Shown here piece by piece: positions 15,763-23,634 of a DNA stretch of 38,355 bases (its first letter is position 1; the number at the start of each line of letters is the position of its first letter). Position numbers and translations under genes: made by a program. The DNA is from JACDAN01 sp046714355 (GTDB lineage Bacteria > Actinomycetota > Thermoleophilia > Gaiellales > Gaiellaceae): positions 1 to 38,355 of the forward strand of contig JBKKAR010000055.1 in assembly GCA_046714355.1 (NCBI GenBank), read 5' to 3'. The notes under the pieces were generated by a model. That model searched no databases, was not told where the DNA came from, and saw only the letters and a list, made by a program, of their open reading frames with translations.

Positions 15763-17136
15763 TCAGGTGAGGAACGACGGCGGATCGTCCAGGGCCCCGT
15801 CCGCGATCAGCGCGATCACGTAGCCAAGGATCAGCAGCACGCCGGTGGCGAGGTGGAGCTGGATGTTCTTACCCATCGCCGGCATCAGGGCGTAGGGCTG
15901 GTCGTACCACTCGCGGAGCGCGCGGATCACCGGCAGTGCGAGCGGCGCGGCGACCAGGGCGATGATCGCTGGGCGGACGATGAGTCCGCTGACCGCGAAA
16001 GCCGCGATCAGCCCGAAGCTCAGCGCCACCGAGGCGACGTAACCGTTGATGACCACGTCCTTCGACAGCCTTACCGGAAGCGTGCGCTTGCCGGCCGCGG
16101 CGTCGGCAGGCCGGTCCGGCACCTCGTTCACGTACAGGACGAGGGCGATCAGGATCCCGACCGGGAGCGAGACGAGCAGCGGCTCGAGGTCGTACTCGCG
16201 CGCCTGCACGAAGTAGGCGCCGAGCGCCATGATCGGCCCGAAGCCGAGGGCTACGACGATCTCGCCGAGGCCGCGATGGACGAGCTTCAGCGGGGGCGCG
16301 GTGTAGAAGAAGCTCAGGAGCGCTCCGGCCACGCCGAGCCAGAGGAGATCCCAGCCACGCAGGGCGGCGAGGCCCACGCCGATCGCGATACCCACGGCGT
16401 AGAAGCCGAGCGAGACCAGGGCCAACGTGCGCAGCGTGATCAGGCCGTACAGGACCACGCGCGAGCCGCCGCTGAACTGCGTCGGGTTTACGTTCGCCTC
16501 GTCGGCCCCACTGGTGGTGTCGAAGACGTCGTTCGCGACGTTCAGGCCGAGATGGATGCAGGCGCCGCCGACGAGGGTCAGGAGTGCGAGCCACCAGCTG
16601 AAGCCGTTCGTCCACGCCGCGACGGCGATCCCGAGCAAGATGGGGACGAAGGTCGCGGTGAGAAACGGGAGCCGCGTCGCGCGGAGAAACAGCCAGCCGA
16701 ACGAGAGACGGGGCCGAACCGTCCGGCCGGTTTCGGCCGAGACCTGATCGAGGTAGCGGCGCGCCTGCGGCACGCCGCGCTCGGAGTACTCGAAGAAGGA
16801 CATTTCCTGCTCGTCCCACTGCTGCACCCGGTCCGGCTTGAACTCCAACGCTCCCTCTGTTCGCCGTACCGCCCCCCAGAGGGAGACGTACCGCCGCTCG
16901 TCGTAGCCGATCCCCGGCTGGGGACGAATGTGGCTGAAGACGACGTTGACGCGCTCGTCCTCGGGCGGCTGCATGGTTTCGCCGGCGACTGCGTTCAGCA
17001 CGACCACGCCCCGGCCCGGCTCGGCGCGGAACTCGGTGGCAACCGAGAGCGGGTAGCCGTCCTCGTCCACGAACGCGATCACGGCGTGACTGAAGCGCTC
17101 CTGCAGTCCGCCAATCAGCTCCGTCGTCGGCTTCAT
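15763..17136 (-). CDS. UbiA-family prenyltransferase with N-terminal split-barrel-like domain
   Basis: 457 residues in two parts. Residues about 1-130 (FSHAVIAFVDEDGYPLSVAT, VSLWGAVRRTEG) look like a degenerate flavin-reductase/PPOX-type split barrel. Residues about 145-457 form a UbiA membrane domain with about eight helices and the two Asp-rich sites: NVANDVFDTTSGADEAN near 199-215 and NEVPDRPADAAAGKRTLPVRL, given here as NEVPDRPAD and GKRTLPVRL. UbiA/MenA enzymes prenylate aromatic acids for quinones; the second half is closest in style to MenA. ATG 17136 overlaps the upstream PPOX stop (ATGA), so the two are co-translated. The fusion and coupling suggest a redox-linked prenylation (inference). 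Confidence 0.83.
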   Translation of the reverse strand: MKPTTELIGGLQERFSHAVIAFVDEDGYPLSVATEFRAEPGRGVVVLNAVAGETMQPPEDERVNVVFSHIRPQPGIGYDERRYVSLWGAVRRTEGALEFKPDRVQQWDEQEMSFFEYSERGVPQARRYLDQVSAETGRTVRPRLSFGWLFLRATRLPFLTATFVPILLGIAVAAWTNGFSWWLALLTLVGGACIHLGLNVANDVFDTTSGADEANVNPTQFSGGSRVVLYGLITLRTLALVSLGFYAVGIAIGVGLAALRGWDLLWLGVAGALLSFFYTAPPLKLVHRGLGEIVVALGFGPIMALGAYFVQAREYDLEPLLVSLPVGILIALVLYVNEVPDRPADAAAGKRTLPVRLSKDVVINGYVASVALSFGLIAAFAVSGLIVRPAIIALVAAPLALPVIRALREWYDQPYALMPAMGKNIQLHLATGVLLILGYVIALIADGALDDPPSFLT

Positions 17137-17618
17137 GCGAGCGCCTCGGCGAGCTCGAAGACCTGTGGCGCGCGATCCGTCCTGCCGTCCTCCCAGAGAA
17201 AGGCGCGCCTGGGCCGGATCTCGATCACAGCGCGCTCGAAGAAGAGCGGTAGCGCGACGCGCTTGCCGAGAAACATGTCGATCGCAGGCTCCTTCTTGCG
17301 CCAGAGCGGGAGCACTCGCTCCCAGCCCGCGTGGAGATCGGAGTCGTCCACTGTGGCGTCGCCCTGGATCGTCGCCCGGGCGAACCGGTCGACGTCGACT
17401 GCGACTGGATCGCTGATCGAGAGCGAGACGCGTGGGTTCGCCTTGATGTGCTCGAGTTTCTTCGAGAAGAGGATGCTCGAGGTGAGGTAGATCAGCTCGC
17501 CGTCGTAAAGCGGGATGAGCGGGTGTGTCACGGGTAGGCCGGACGGATCGACGACGGTCAGCTCGCTCACGAGCGCCGTCTCGAGCAGGGCCTCGACTGG
17601 TTCTGGAAGCACGCCCAT
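17133..17618 (-). CDS. PPOX-class (pyridoxamine 5'-phosphate oxidase-like) protein
   Basis: 161 residues. The split-barrel pattern is clear: ELTVVDPSGLPVTHPLIPLYDG, YLTSSILFSKKLEHIKANPRV, SLSISDPVAV and ATIQGDATV. The family binds FMN, F420 or haem at a dimer interface. Its stop overlaps the UbiA-fusion start, forming a two-gene operon. Together with the N-terminal domain of the UbiA protein it gives two split-barrel units in one transcript. Cofactor and substrate not determined. Confidence 0.82.
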   Translation of the reverse strand: MGVLPEPVEALLETALVSELTVVDPSGLPVTHPLIPLYDGELIYLTSSILFSKKLEHIKANPRVSLSISDPVAVDVDRFARATIQGDATVDDSDLHAGWERVLPLWRKKEPAIDMFLGKRVALPLFFERAVIEIRPRRAFLWEDGRTDRAPQVFELAEALA

Positions 17619-17711
17619 CCTTGGAGACCGTAGTCAAGCATCCTTCGGCCGCGCAGCGGTAGGCGAGCCGACCCGCGACTAACGGTCAGGCGGGGTTGGC
17701 AAAGTGATGGC

Positions 17712-18134
17712 ATGCAGTTTCCACCGGAGGCCCGCGAGCTGATCCAGTCCCCGGCGCTCGGCCACCTCGTGACGCTCAATCCAGACGGAACGCCGCAGGT
17801 GACTTGCGTCTGGGTCGGTCTCGACGGCGACGAGCTCGTGTCGGGTCACCTCAACGGCCGGCAGCAGAAGGTTCGCAACGTGCGGCGTGATCCCCGAGTC
17901 GTGCTCTCGATCGAGGGGACGGCGGTGCACCCGCCGGGGTTGAAGGAGTACCTGGTCGTCCACGGGCGGGCGCGGCTCGAGCCCGGCGGCGCGCCGGAGC
18001 TGCTCCAGCGCCTGGCGCACGTCTACCTGGGGCCCGACGTGAAGTTCCCACCCATGGACGACCCGCCGCCCGGCCAGATCATGCGGATCACGCCCGAGCG
18101 GCTCGGCGGAGTCGGCCCTTGGGCCGTTCGTTGA
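17712..18134 (+). CDS. PPOX-class F420-dependent oxidoreductase-like protein
   Basis: 140 residues. LGHLVTLNPDGTPQVTCVW, GHLNGRQQKVRNVRRDPRVVLSI is represented by QQKVRNVRRDPRV, and the tail IMRITPERLGGVGPW matches the PPOX-class family that binds the deazaflavin F420 in actinobacteria. It would reduce or protect against quinone-like or other electrophiles in the cytoplasm. It is divergent from the PPOX/UbiA operon over a 93-base gap. Its TGA overlaps the TTG of the next gene, so it is probably co-translated with the LtrA-like gene. Confidence 0.82.
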   Translation: MQFPPEARELIQSPALGHLVTLNPDGTPQVTCVWVGLDGDELVSGHLNGRQQKVRNVRRDPRVVLSIEGTAVHPPGLKEYLVVHGRARLEPGGAPELLQRLAHVYLGPDVKFPPMDDPPPGQIMRITPERLGGVGPWAVR

Positions 18135-18700
18135 GCACGGCACCCACGCGAACCTCCCGGCTCGCCCCGGTGATGCGGCAGACAGAGCGCGTCACGCCGC
18201 TCGAGCTTTTCTTCGACCTCGTCTTCGTCCTCGCGCTCACCCAGTGCACTGCCCTGATGGCGGCCGATCCGACCTGGACCGGCCTCGGGAAGGGACTGCT
18301 CGTGCTGGGCGTGCTGTGGTGGTCGTGGGTCGGCTACGCATGGTTGACGAGCGTCGTCGATCCGGAGGAAGGCGGCGTCCGGATAGTGATGTTCGCGGCG
18401 ATGGCCGCGCTGCTCGTCGCCGCGCTCTGCGTCGACAAGGTGACTGCTTCCGCCATGCTCGGAGGCACGTCGCTGTACCTCCTCGGCCACGTCGGCCAAC
18501 GGCTGCGGAACGTCGGCACCGTGAACAAGCACAGGCTGCTCTGCGCCGTTCTGATCCTCGTCCTCATTCCTCTCGCGGTCGAGCTGCCGGCTCTCGCGGC
18601 ACTCGCGATCCTCGCCGTCGTCCTCTGGGTGCTGATCGGCCTGGAGTCGATCCGCTTCGTCGGATCGCGGCAGCGCGCTCGCGACGCTCTCGCGGACTAA
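18131..18700 (+). CDS. Half-length LtrA-family membrane protein (probable internal deletion)
   Basis: 189 residues from TTG 18131. The start (RVTPLELFFDLVFVLALTQ and WWSWVGYAWLTSVVDPEEGG) is the N-terminal hallmark of low-temperature-requirement LtrA proteins. The end (LYLLGHVGQRLRNVGTVNKHRLL, given here as LYLLGHVGQRLR, and VLWVLIGLESIRF) is the family's C-terminus. LtrA proteins are usually about 370-400 residues with 10 or more helices; here the halves join near residue 105, so roughly the middle half is missing in frame. It may be a decayed gene or a minimal variant with about five helices. Function of the family is poorly defined. Confidence 0.65.
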   Translation: MSTAPTRTSRLAPVMRQTERVTPLELFFDLVFVLALTQCTALMAADPTWTGLGKGLLVLGVLWWSWVGYAWLTSVVDPEEGGVRIVMFAAMAALLVAALCVDKVTASAMLGGTSLYLLGHVGQRLRNVGTVNKHRLLCAVLILVLIPLAVELPALAALAILAVVLWVLIGLESIRFVGSRQRARDALAD

Positions 18701-18730
18701 CTCCCTGCTTCGCCGCCGGTCCTAGTCGGT

Positions 18731-18865
18731 ATGGCCGGCTTCGCGACCGTGATGCAGGACGAGGGCATCGTCTATCGGTCCGCCGACGTCAACGGCTTCA
18801 CCGTCGCCGAGCTGACGTTTCCGGCGGAGTACGTTCAGTGCGATTTCGAGCCTGACCTCCCCTAA
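18731..18865 (+). pseudogene. N-terminal fragment of an AraC-type regulator
   Basis: A 44-codon frame beginning MAGFATVMQDEGIVYRSAD and ending in FEPDLP before TAA. The pattern YRSADVNGFTVAEL followed by FPAEY resembles the cupin start of AraC-family regulators, which are about 250-300 residues. The cupin body and both helix-turn-helix units are absent; downstream sequence is the promoter region of the next gene. It follows the shortened LtrA gene by 30 bases. Too short for a firm family call. Confidence 0.4.
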
Positions 18866-18964
18866 CGAAGGGCAGCACCCGCTCCTCGCCATCCCGCAAA
18901 GGCCGTTCCCCGGAGCGCAAGCCAGTCCGGGACTGAAAGTAAACGCACCCCACACGATTTCATG

Positions 18965-18993
18965 TTGGTACAGGGAGAATCGGTACTTATCTA
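18965..18993 (+). promoter_or_regulatory. Candidate promoter of the large secreted protein gene
   Basis: The 207-base gap before 19073 is visibly richer in A and T than its surroundings. TTGGTA (18965-18970) and TATCTA (18988-18993) are 17 bases apart, giving a transcript leader of about 75 bases. A second reading, GGAAAC (18996-19001) with CGACGT 16 bases later (18018 offset excluded; 19018-19023), would suit an ECF sigma factor. Neither match is strong. Confidence 0.3.
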
Positions 18994-19072
18994 TCGGAAA
19001 CCTTGATACCTGTCGCCCGACGTGAAACTATCGGCAGGTTCCTGGCCTGCGGCCCCCGAGGAAGGAAGCTAA

Positions 19073-22000
19073 ATGCTGAAGGACAAGGTCCTACGGCGGT
19101 CATTGGCCGTCGCCTTCACCTTCGCGGCCGTCGCCGCGATGGTTCCGCTCTCGTCCACGGCCGCACCATCGACGCTCCCGGCTTGTGCGGCGACAGACCT
19201 CGTCCCACGGTTCGGGAAGCTCGTCGTCACGCAGGGCCCGACGTCCGTCGCCCGGCTCGCACGCGGCAAGTCAGCGGTGGTGCGCGCACACCTCACCACG
19301 CCCACCGGCTGCACCGTGGCGCGCACGCAGTCCATCACTCCGACATCGGCGACGCTCACGGTCACAGGTAGCTCGTCGTCCGCACCGATCTCGAACTACA
19401 ACGCGCTCTCGGGGGCGCTCGGGTCCGTGGTGCAGGTCGACTCGACCGCCGATCCGCTCTTCATCGTGCGTGCGGAAGATCTCCGTCCCGGCGACGGCAA
19501 CGCGACCTCGACGGTGACCTTCGCCGTCTCCGTCGGCTACACGCGCGTCACCAGCGGCGTGACGACGACAGGTCTCACGACGCCCGCCGGCGCCGTGGGA
19601 TCGGCGAAGACGCTGACGCTCGACCGCAGAACGAACGCGCTTCGAGTCCTGCTCATTCCGCTGGGCGACCCGGCGAGCTCCGTAGTCCAATGGGACGACG
19701 CCGCCAATGCGGCCGCTCAGGCGCTGATGTCGGCGGGCGCCCGTGCCTTCCCCGTTCAGGACGGATGGGGCACGCTCGCTTCCGGGCAGAGCGGCGGCAT
19801 CCGCTTCAACGTGAACCAGGGGCTTCTCGACGTCAAGTCCCTCAACCTGTACAAGACGGCCTCGGGGCAGACGAAGTTCTGCACTAACGGCTCGAACTTC
19901 GCCACGAGCCAGGTGACGACTGGAGCGTTCGCCGGCTTGACGCTCAAGGGTCAGCTGCAGCAGACCGTCTCCGACTACAACGCGGCGAATCCAACCCAAC
20001 GGGCCGACATCGGCCTCGGCGTCGTCAAGGACGACTTCGCGTGGTCGACCAACAACGGCGTCGGCCTCATTTGCGACGACGGACGGGCGGCGACACCCGT
20101 CGCCGGCGCGCCGGGCGCGATCGGTTGGGTGCGGGTGTCCACGACGAGCACGTACCCGACGCCGGGGCTGATGGAGCTCGCGCACAACCTGGGCGTCGTC
20201 CGGTACGTCGTCGGGGTGAACACCTCGTTCCACTCGTCGAACGTGGAGGCCGACGTCGGCGCGCCCGACCAGGGCTACAACGTCGTCCACCGGAAGCTCC
20301 TCCGCGCCGGCGGGACGCTCGGAAACGACCATTCGATGATGAACTACAACTTCTCGAGCATCCCGTACACGAACGACAGCATCCTCGCGGAGCCGGACCA
20401 GTGGAACGACCTCCAATGCGACCTGCGTCCACCGAGCGTCTCCGACCCGGTCACGTGCGCCACCCTCGCGACGACCGTCGGGACGTCGGAAGGCGTTCCG
20501 GCCGGAGCGGACATCTTCGGTATCGACGGCACGTACGACGAGCAGACCGGCATCGTCCGCGTGACCAACTCGCGCCTGATTGCGCAGGCGGACCCGAGCG
20601 CCGTCCCCGATCCCGTGAGCCCGTTGAGGCTACGGTTCCTGAACGGCGCTTCGTGTGGGTCGCCGGGCACCCAACTGGGCGCGGAGTTCGGCGTTCCGAT
20701 CCTCGGCGACGAGGGGCATGCGGAGCTCTTCGAGACGGGGGCGCCGAGCGGATTCCACGTGAACGTCCCCTTCCCGGCGGGCGCCACGGTCGTCCAGCTC
20801 AGGAGCGGCGGCGACGTGAAGTACTGCCGAGCCGCCCAGCCGGGCGACATCCCGAACGTCACGAACACCGGGCGGGCGACGCCTGCGAGCACAGGCACCC
20901 TGCTGCGCACCTTCCCGCTCCCGCAGCCGTTCGGAGGAACGTCTGTCAACGGTCGCGCGATCGCGTTCGACGGCCGAGACCTGTGGGCGACGTTCGGGCC
21001 GAACTCGTCGAACGCGATGGACGGAAAGCTCTACAAGGTGAGCACCACGGGGGCGCTTCTCAGGACAGAGAACATCGGCACGCCGATTGGCGCGCTCGCC
21101 TACGACGCCCAGCGGGGGACGCTCTACGGCGGTCACTACGAACTGGCTAACCGCAAACCGGAGCTCGCCGGCAATGTCTACGAGATCACCACGGGCACGA
21201 GCCCAACCGTCACGAAGCTCTTCCGCTACCCGTTCACGGGCAGCACGACGTGCGCCACGCCGAACTCGAAGGCGATCAACGGCCTCGAGAACTTCCAGGG
21301 CGGCTTCGTGCTCAGCGCCGACCTCGCGAAACAGGCCTACATCACCACGCGCCTTGGCGCGGACGTGTCGTCATTCAGCACGGTCGCCGCGGGCGCGGAC
21401 TGCAACTCGGGAATCGCGAGCGACGACGACGGCCTCTGGCTCGCCTCGCTCGCCACGAGCGGCAGCACGACGTTCGTGCACACGTCGAAGACGGGTGCCG
21501 CCGACGGAGTGAAGTTCACGGTTGCCGGTTACAGCGCGCAGGACATCGAGTTCGACGACGTCACCTTCGCGCCGAATTGCGCCCTCTGGACGAACCAGGC
21601 GACGAGCAGCGTGCCGCAGGTCCGGGCCTACCAGGTGCCCTGCGGGGCCAACGGGCAGGGAACCCACACGTTCAGCGCGAACGCGCCCGACCTCGTCGGA
21701 ACCGCGTACTTCACGTGCGGCCGCCCGGGCGACCCCTACTACCCGATTGCATCGAGCCTCCGCGACACCGACCTGACCGACGCTATTTCCACCTTTACGT
21801 TCACCTTCTACGAGCAGCACTCGTGCGGCGAAGGAACGCCGACGATCTTCGTGACGGCGAGCAACGGCATCTACGAGAGCCCGCTCACGGACATCGACGC
21901 CGACATCCCGGTCGCTCCTTCCTCGAAGCCCCCGACGGCGGACATCGTCGCACCGTACGACGGTGCGAGCTTCCGCGTCGGCACGAAGGTCCCCTACTAC

Positions 22001-23161
22001 GGCACAGCCTTGGATCCCGAGGACGGGGAGCTCGACGGGCCGTCGCTCAAGTGGTACCTCGACGGCGTCCTGCTCGGCGAGACCGGGGCGTTCGACCTGG
22101 TCGCGCCCACGCCGGGCACGCACACCGTGACGCTTCGCGCGACCGACGCCCAGGGCCACATTTCCGAGACGTCGGTCACGATTCACGTAGTGGCGGATAC
22201 GTCACCGCCGCGACTGACGCTCACGCTGCCAGCGCCGAACGGCAATTCGCCCTGGAACAAGACGCTTCCCATCAACGTCCAGCTGAATGCCAGCGACGAC
22301 GGGGCCAACGACAGCGGGCTCACGTCGGTCTTCTGCTTCGAGGACCTCACGCTGCTCTCGTCGAACACGTTCTCGCCCCCAGCGCCGACGCACACCGAGC
22401 AGCTGCACCCGTCGATCGATGGCATCGAACAGCTCTCGTGTACCGCGACAGACGCTGCGGGCAACCAGACGACCGTCAACGACTTCATCTACGTCGACGC
22501 GACGCCGCCCGTCCTCAGCCCGACCGTCTCGCCGAATCCGGCTGTCCTCAACGGCACGGCGACCGCGAGCGCGAATGCGACCGACGCGATGTCCGGAGTT
22601 GCCTCGCAGAGCTGCGATCCCGTCGTCACGAGCACCGTCGGCGAGGACTTCACTGTCACCTGCACCGCGACCGACGTCGCCGGCAACACGAGCACCGAGA
22701 CGGCGAGCTACGACGTGGTGTTTGCCGCGAGCATCTGCCTCGGCGAGCCGAGCCGCATGGTTCTGCAGCCGGTGAACGCGGATGGGTCGAGCGTGTTCAA
22801 GCGAGCCAGTACGGTTGCCGTGAAGTTCCGTGTCTGCGACGCGAGCGGCTTGGCGATCGACGCTGCGGATGTCGTCACCCCGCCGAGCGCGAGCACGCAT
22901 CCCTCGGACTGCACCGTGCCGTTGCCCGTACCGACGCCGTCCACGCGTGCACCGGTTCTCTGCACGAAGGCGTCGGCGGGCGGCACCCTCAACGAGTTGG
23001 TGGACTCGACGACGGCGGATACCAACTTCCGCTGGAACGGCTCGGGCAAGCACTGGCGGTTCAACCTGGGGACGAAGAGTTTGAGCGCCGGCTTCAAGTA
23101 CGGGTATTACATCCCGCTCAAGGACGGGACGAACATCCGCTTCGCCTTCACGCTCAAGTAG
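19073..23161 (+). CDS. Large secreted protein: degenerate zinc-protease core, Ig-like repeats, PxKF-type C-terminus
   Basis: 1362 residues with a signal peptide (about 1-31). Residues about 195-440 resemble a metzincin-like protease: MELAHNLGVVR at 367-377 sits where HExxHxxGxxH is expected, and MMNYN at 422-426 matches a Met-turn. The first His is Met and the third is Arg, so zinc binding is doubtful. About 615-870 is a beta-propeller-like stretch (AIAFDGRDLWATFG). About 950-1215 holds Ig/HYR-like domains (DPEDGELDGPSLKWYLDG, CTATDAAGNQT, CTATDVAGNTS). About 1219-1362 is a PxKF-type end (STVAVKFRVCD). Probably displayed or released at the cell surface for binding. The GGAAGGAAG leader supports ATG 19073. 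A small secreted protein follows after 20 bases. Confidence 0.8.
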   Translation: MLKDKVLRRSLAVAFTFAAVAAMVPLSSTAAPSTLPACAATDLVPRFGKLVVTQGPTSVARLARGKSAVVRAHLTTPTGCTVARTQSITPTSATLTVTGSSSSAPISNYNALSGALGSVVQVDSTADPLFIVRAEDLRPGDGNATSTVTFAVSVGYTRVTSGVTTTGLTTPAGAVGSAKTLTLDRRTNALRVLLIPLGDPASSVVQWDDAANAAAQALMSAGARAFPVQDGWGTLASGQSGGIRFNVNQGLLDVKSLNLYKTASGQTKFCTNGSNFATSQVTTGAFAGLTLKGQLQQTVSDYNAANPTQRADIGLGVVKDDFAWSTNNGVGLICDDGRAATPVAGAPGAIGWVRVSTTSTYPTPGLMELAHNLGVVRYVVGVNTSFHSSNVEADVGAPDQGYNVVHRKLLRAGGTLGNDHSMMNYNFSSIPYTNDSILAEPDQWNDLQCDLRPPSVSDPVTCATLATTVGTSEGVPAGADIFGIDGTYDEQTGIVRVTNSRLIAQADPSAVPDPVSPLRLRFLNGASCGSPGTQLGAEFGVPILGDEGHAELFETGAPSGFHVNVPFPAGATVVQLRSGGDVKYCRAAQPGDIPNVTNTGRATPASTGTLLRTFPLPQPFGGTSVNGRAIAFDGRDLWATFGPNSSNAMDGKLYKVSTTGALLRTENIGTPIGALAYDAQRGTLYGGHYELANRKPELAGNVYEITTGTSPTVTKLFRYPFTGSTTCATPNSKAINGLENFQGGFVLSADLAKQAYITTRLGADVSSFSTVAAGADCNSGIASDDDGLWLASLATSGSTTFVHTSKTGAADGVKFTVAGYSAQDIEFDDVTFAPNCALWTNQATSSVPQVRAYQVPCGANGQGTHTFSANAPDLVGTAYFTCGRPGDPYYPIASSLRDTDLTDAISTFTFTFYEQHSCGEGTPTIFVTASNGIYESPLTDIDADIPVAPSSKPPTADIVAPYDGASFRVGTKVPYYGTALDPEDGELDGPSLKWYLDGVLLGETGAFDLVAPTPGTHTVTLRATDAQGHISETSVTIHVVADTSPPRLTLTLPAPNGNSPWNKTLPINVQLNASDDGANDSGLTSVFCFEDLTLLSSNTFSPPAPTHTEQLHPSIDGIEQLSCTATDAAGNQTTVNDFIYVDATPPVLSPTVSPNPAVLNGTATASANATDAMSGVASQSCDPVVTSTVGEDFTVTCTATDVAGNTSTETASYDVVFAASICLGEPSRMVLQPVNADGSSVFKRASTVAVKFRVCDASGLAIDAADVVTPPSASTHPSDCTVPLPVPTPSTRAPVLCTKASAGGTLNELVDSTTADTNFRWNGSGKHWRFNLGTKSLSAGFKYGYYIPLKDGTNIRFAFTLK

Positions 23162-23181
23162 ACCGATCAGGAAGGAGTTAC

Positions 23182-23631
23182 GTGAAACGACTCATCGCAC
23201 TTCTGACGGTCGGCGCTGCGGTTGCGGCGGTGCTCGCCGTACCGTCGGTCGCCGTCGACACGAAGGGGCCGCCCTGCGCCGACATCGTCTTTGGCGACGG
23301 TGGCTACGCCTTGTCCGACACGCCGCCGTCGCTGACCTGGCGGTTCGACCTCGCGTCGCCGAGCTGCGCCGCCGTCACGTACACGCTCTATATCTACAAC
23401 TCGACCGGGACGACGCTCCTCGCGACCAAGACCGTCCGCGGGGTGAGCGGTGCGGCCAGCGTCAACTTCAGCCAGACGTTCAACGGCACCGGCGGGCCGG
23501 CGGCCGACCCAGACGGCGTCTGCCTGGTCGGCACCACCTCGCTCGGCAGGCACGTCGCCGACCGGGCTCCCGACGGCGAGGGCTGCGTTCCGATCGCACC
23601 CGACAGCGGCGGTGGCGTCGGCTTCCAGTAG
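23182..23631 (+). CDS. Small secreted protein of unknown function
   Basis: 149 residues from GTG 23182, with GAAGGAG seven bases upstream. KRLIALLTVGAAVAAVLAVPSVAVD is a Sec-type signal sequence (first 25 residues). The mature part has a beta-rich pattern (SLTWRFDLASPSCAAVTYTL, TLYIYNSTGTTLLATKTV) and four Cys, suggesting an extracellular Ig-like single domain. It lies 20 bases after the large secreted protein, so the two are probably one transcript and may be partners. I do not recognise a named family. Confidence 0.8.
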   Translation: MKRLIALLTVGAAVAAVLAVPSVAVDTKGPPCADIVFGDGGYALSDTPPSLTWRFDLASPSCAAVTYTLYIYNSTGTTLLATKTVRGVSGAASVNFSQTFNGTGGPAADPDGVCLVGTTSLGRHVADRAPDGEGCVPIAPDSGGGVGFQ

Positions 23632-23634
23632 CGA

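Noticed and set aside
15730..17490. 586-codon + strand frame opposite the UbiA and PPOX genes
   Set aside because: Low-complexity charged sequence without motifs; the - strand shows two recognisable families.
20041..21150. 369-codon + strand frame inside the giant secreted protein gene
   Set aside because: Arg-rich out-of-frame product; the other frame is continuous over 1362 codons with domains.
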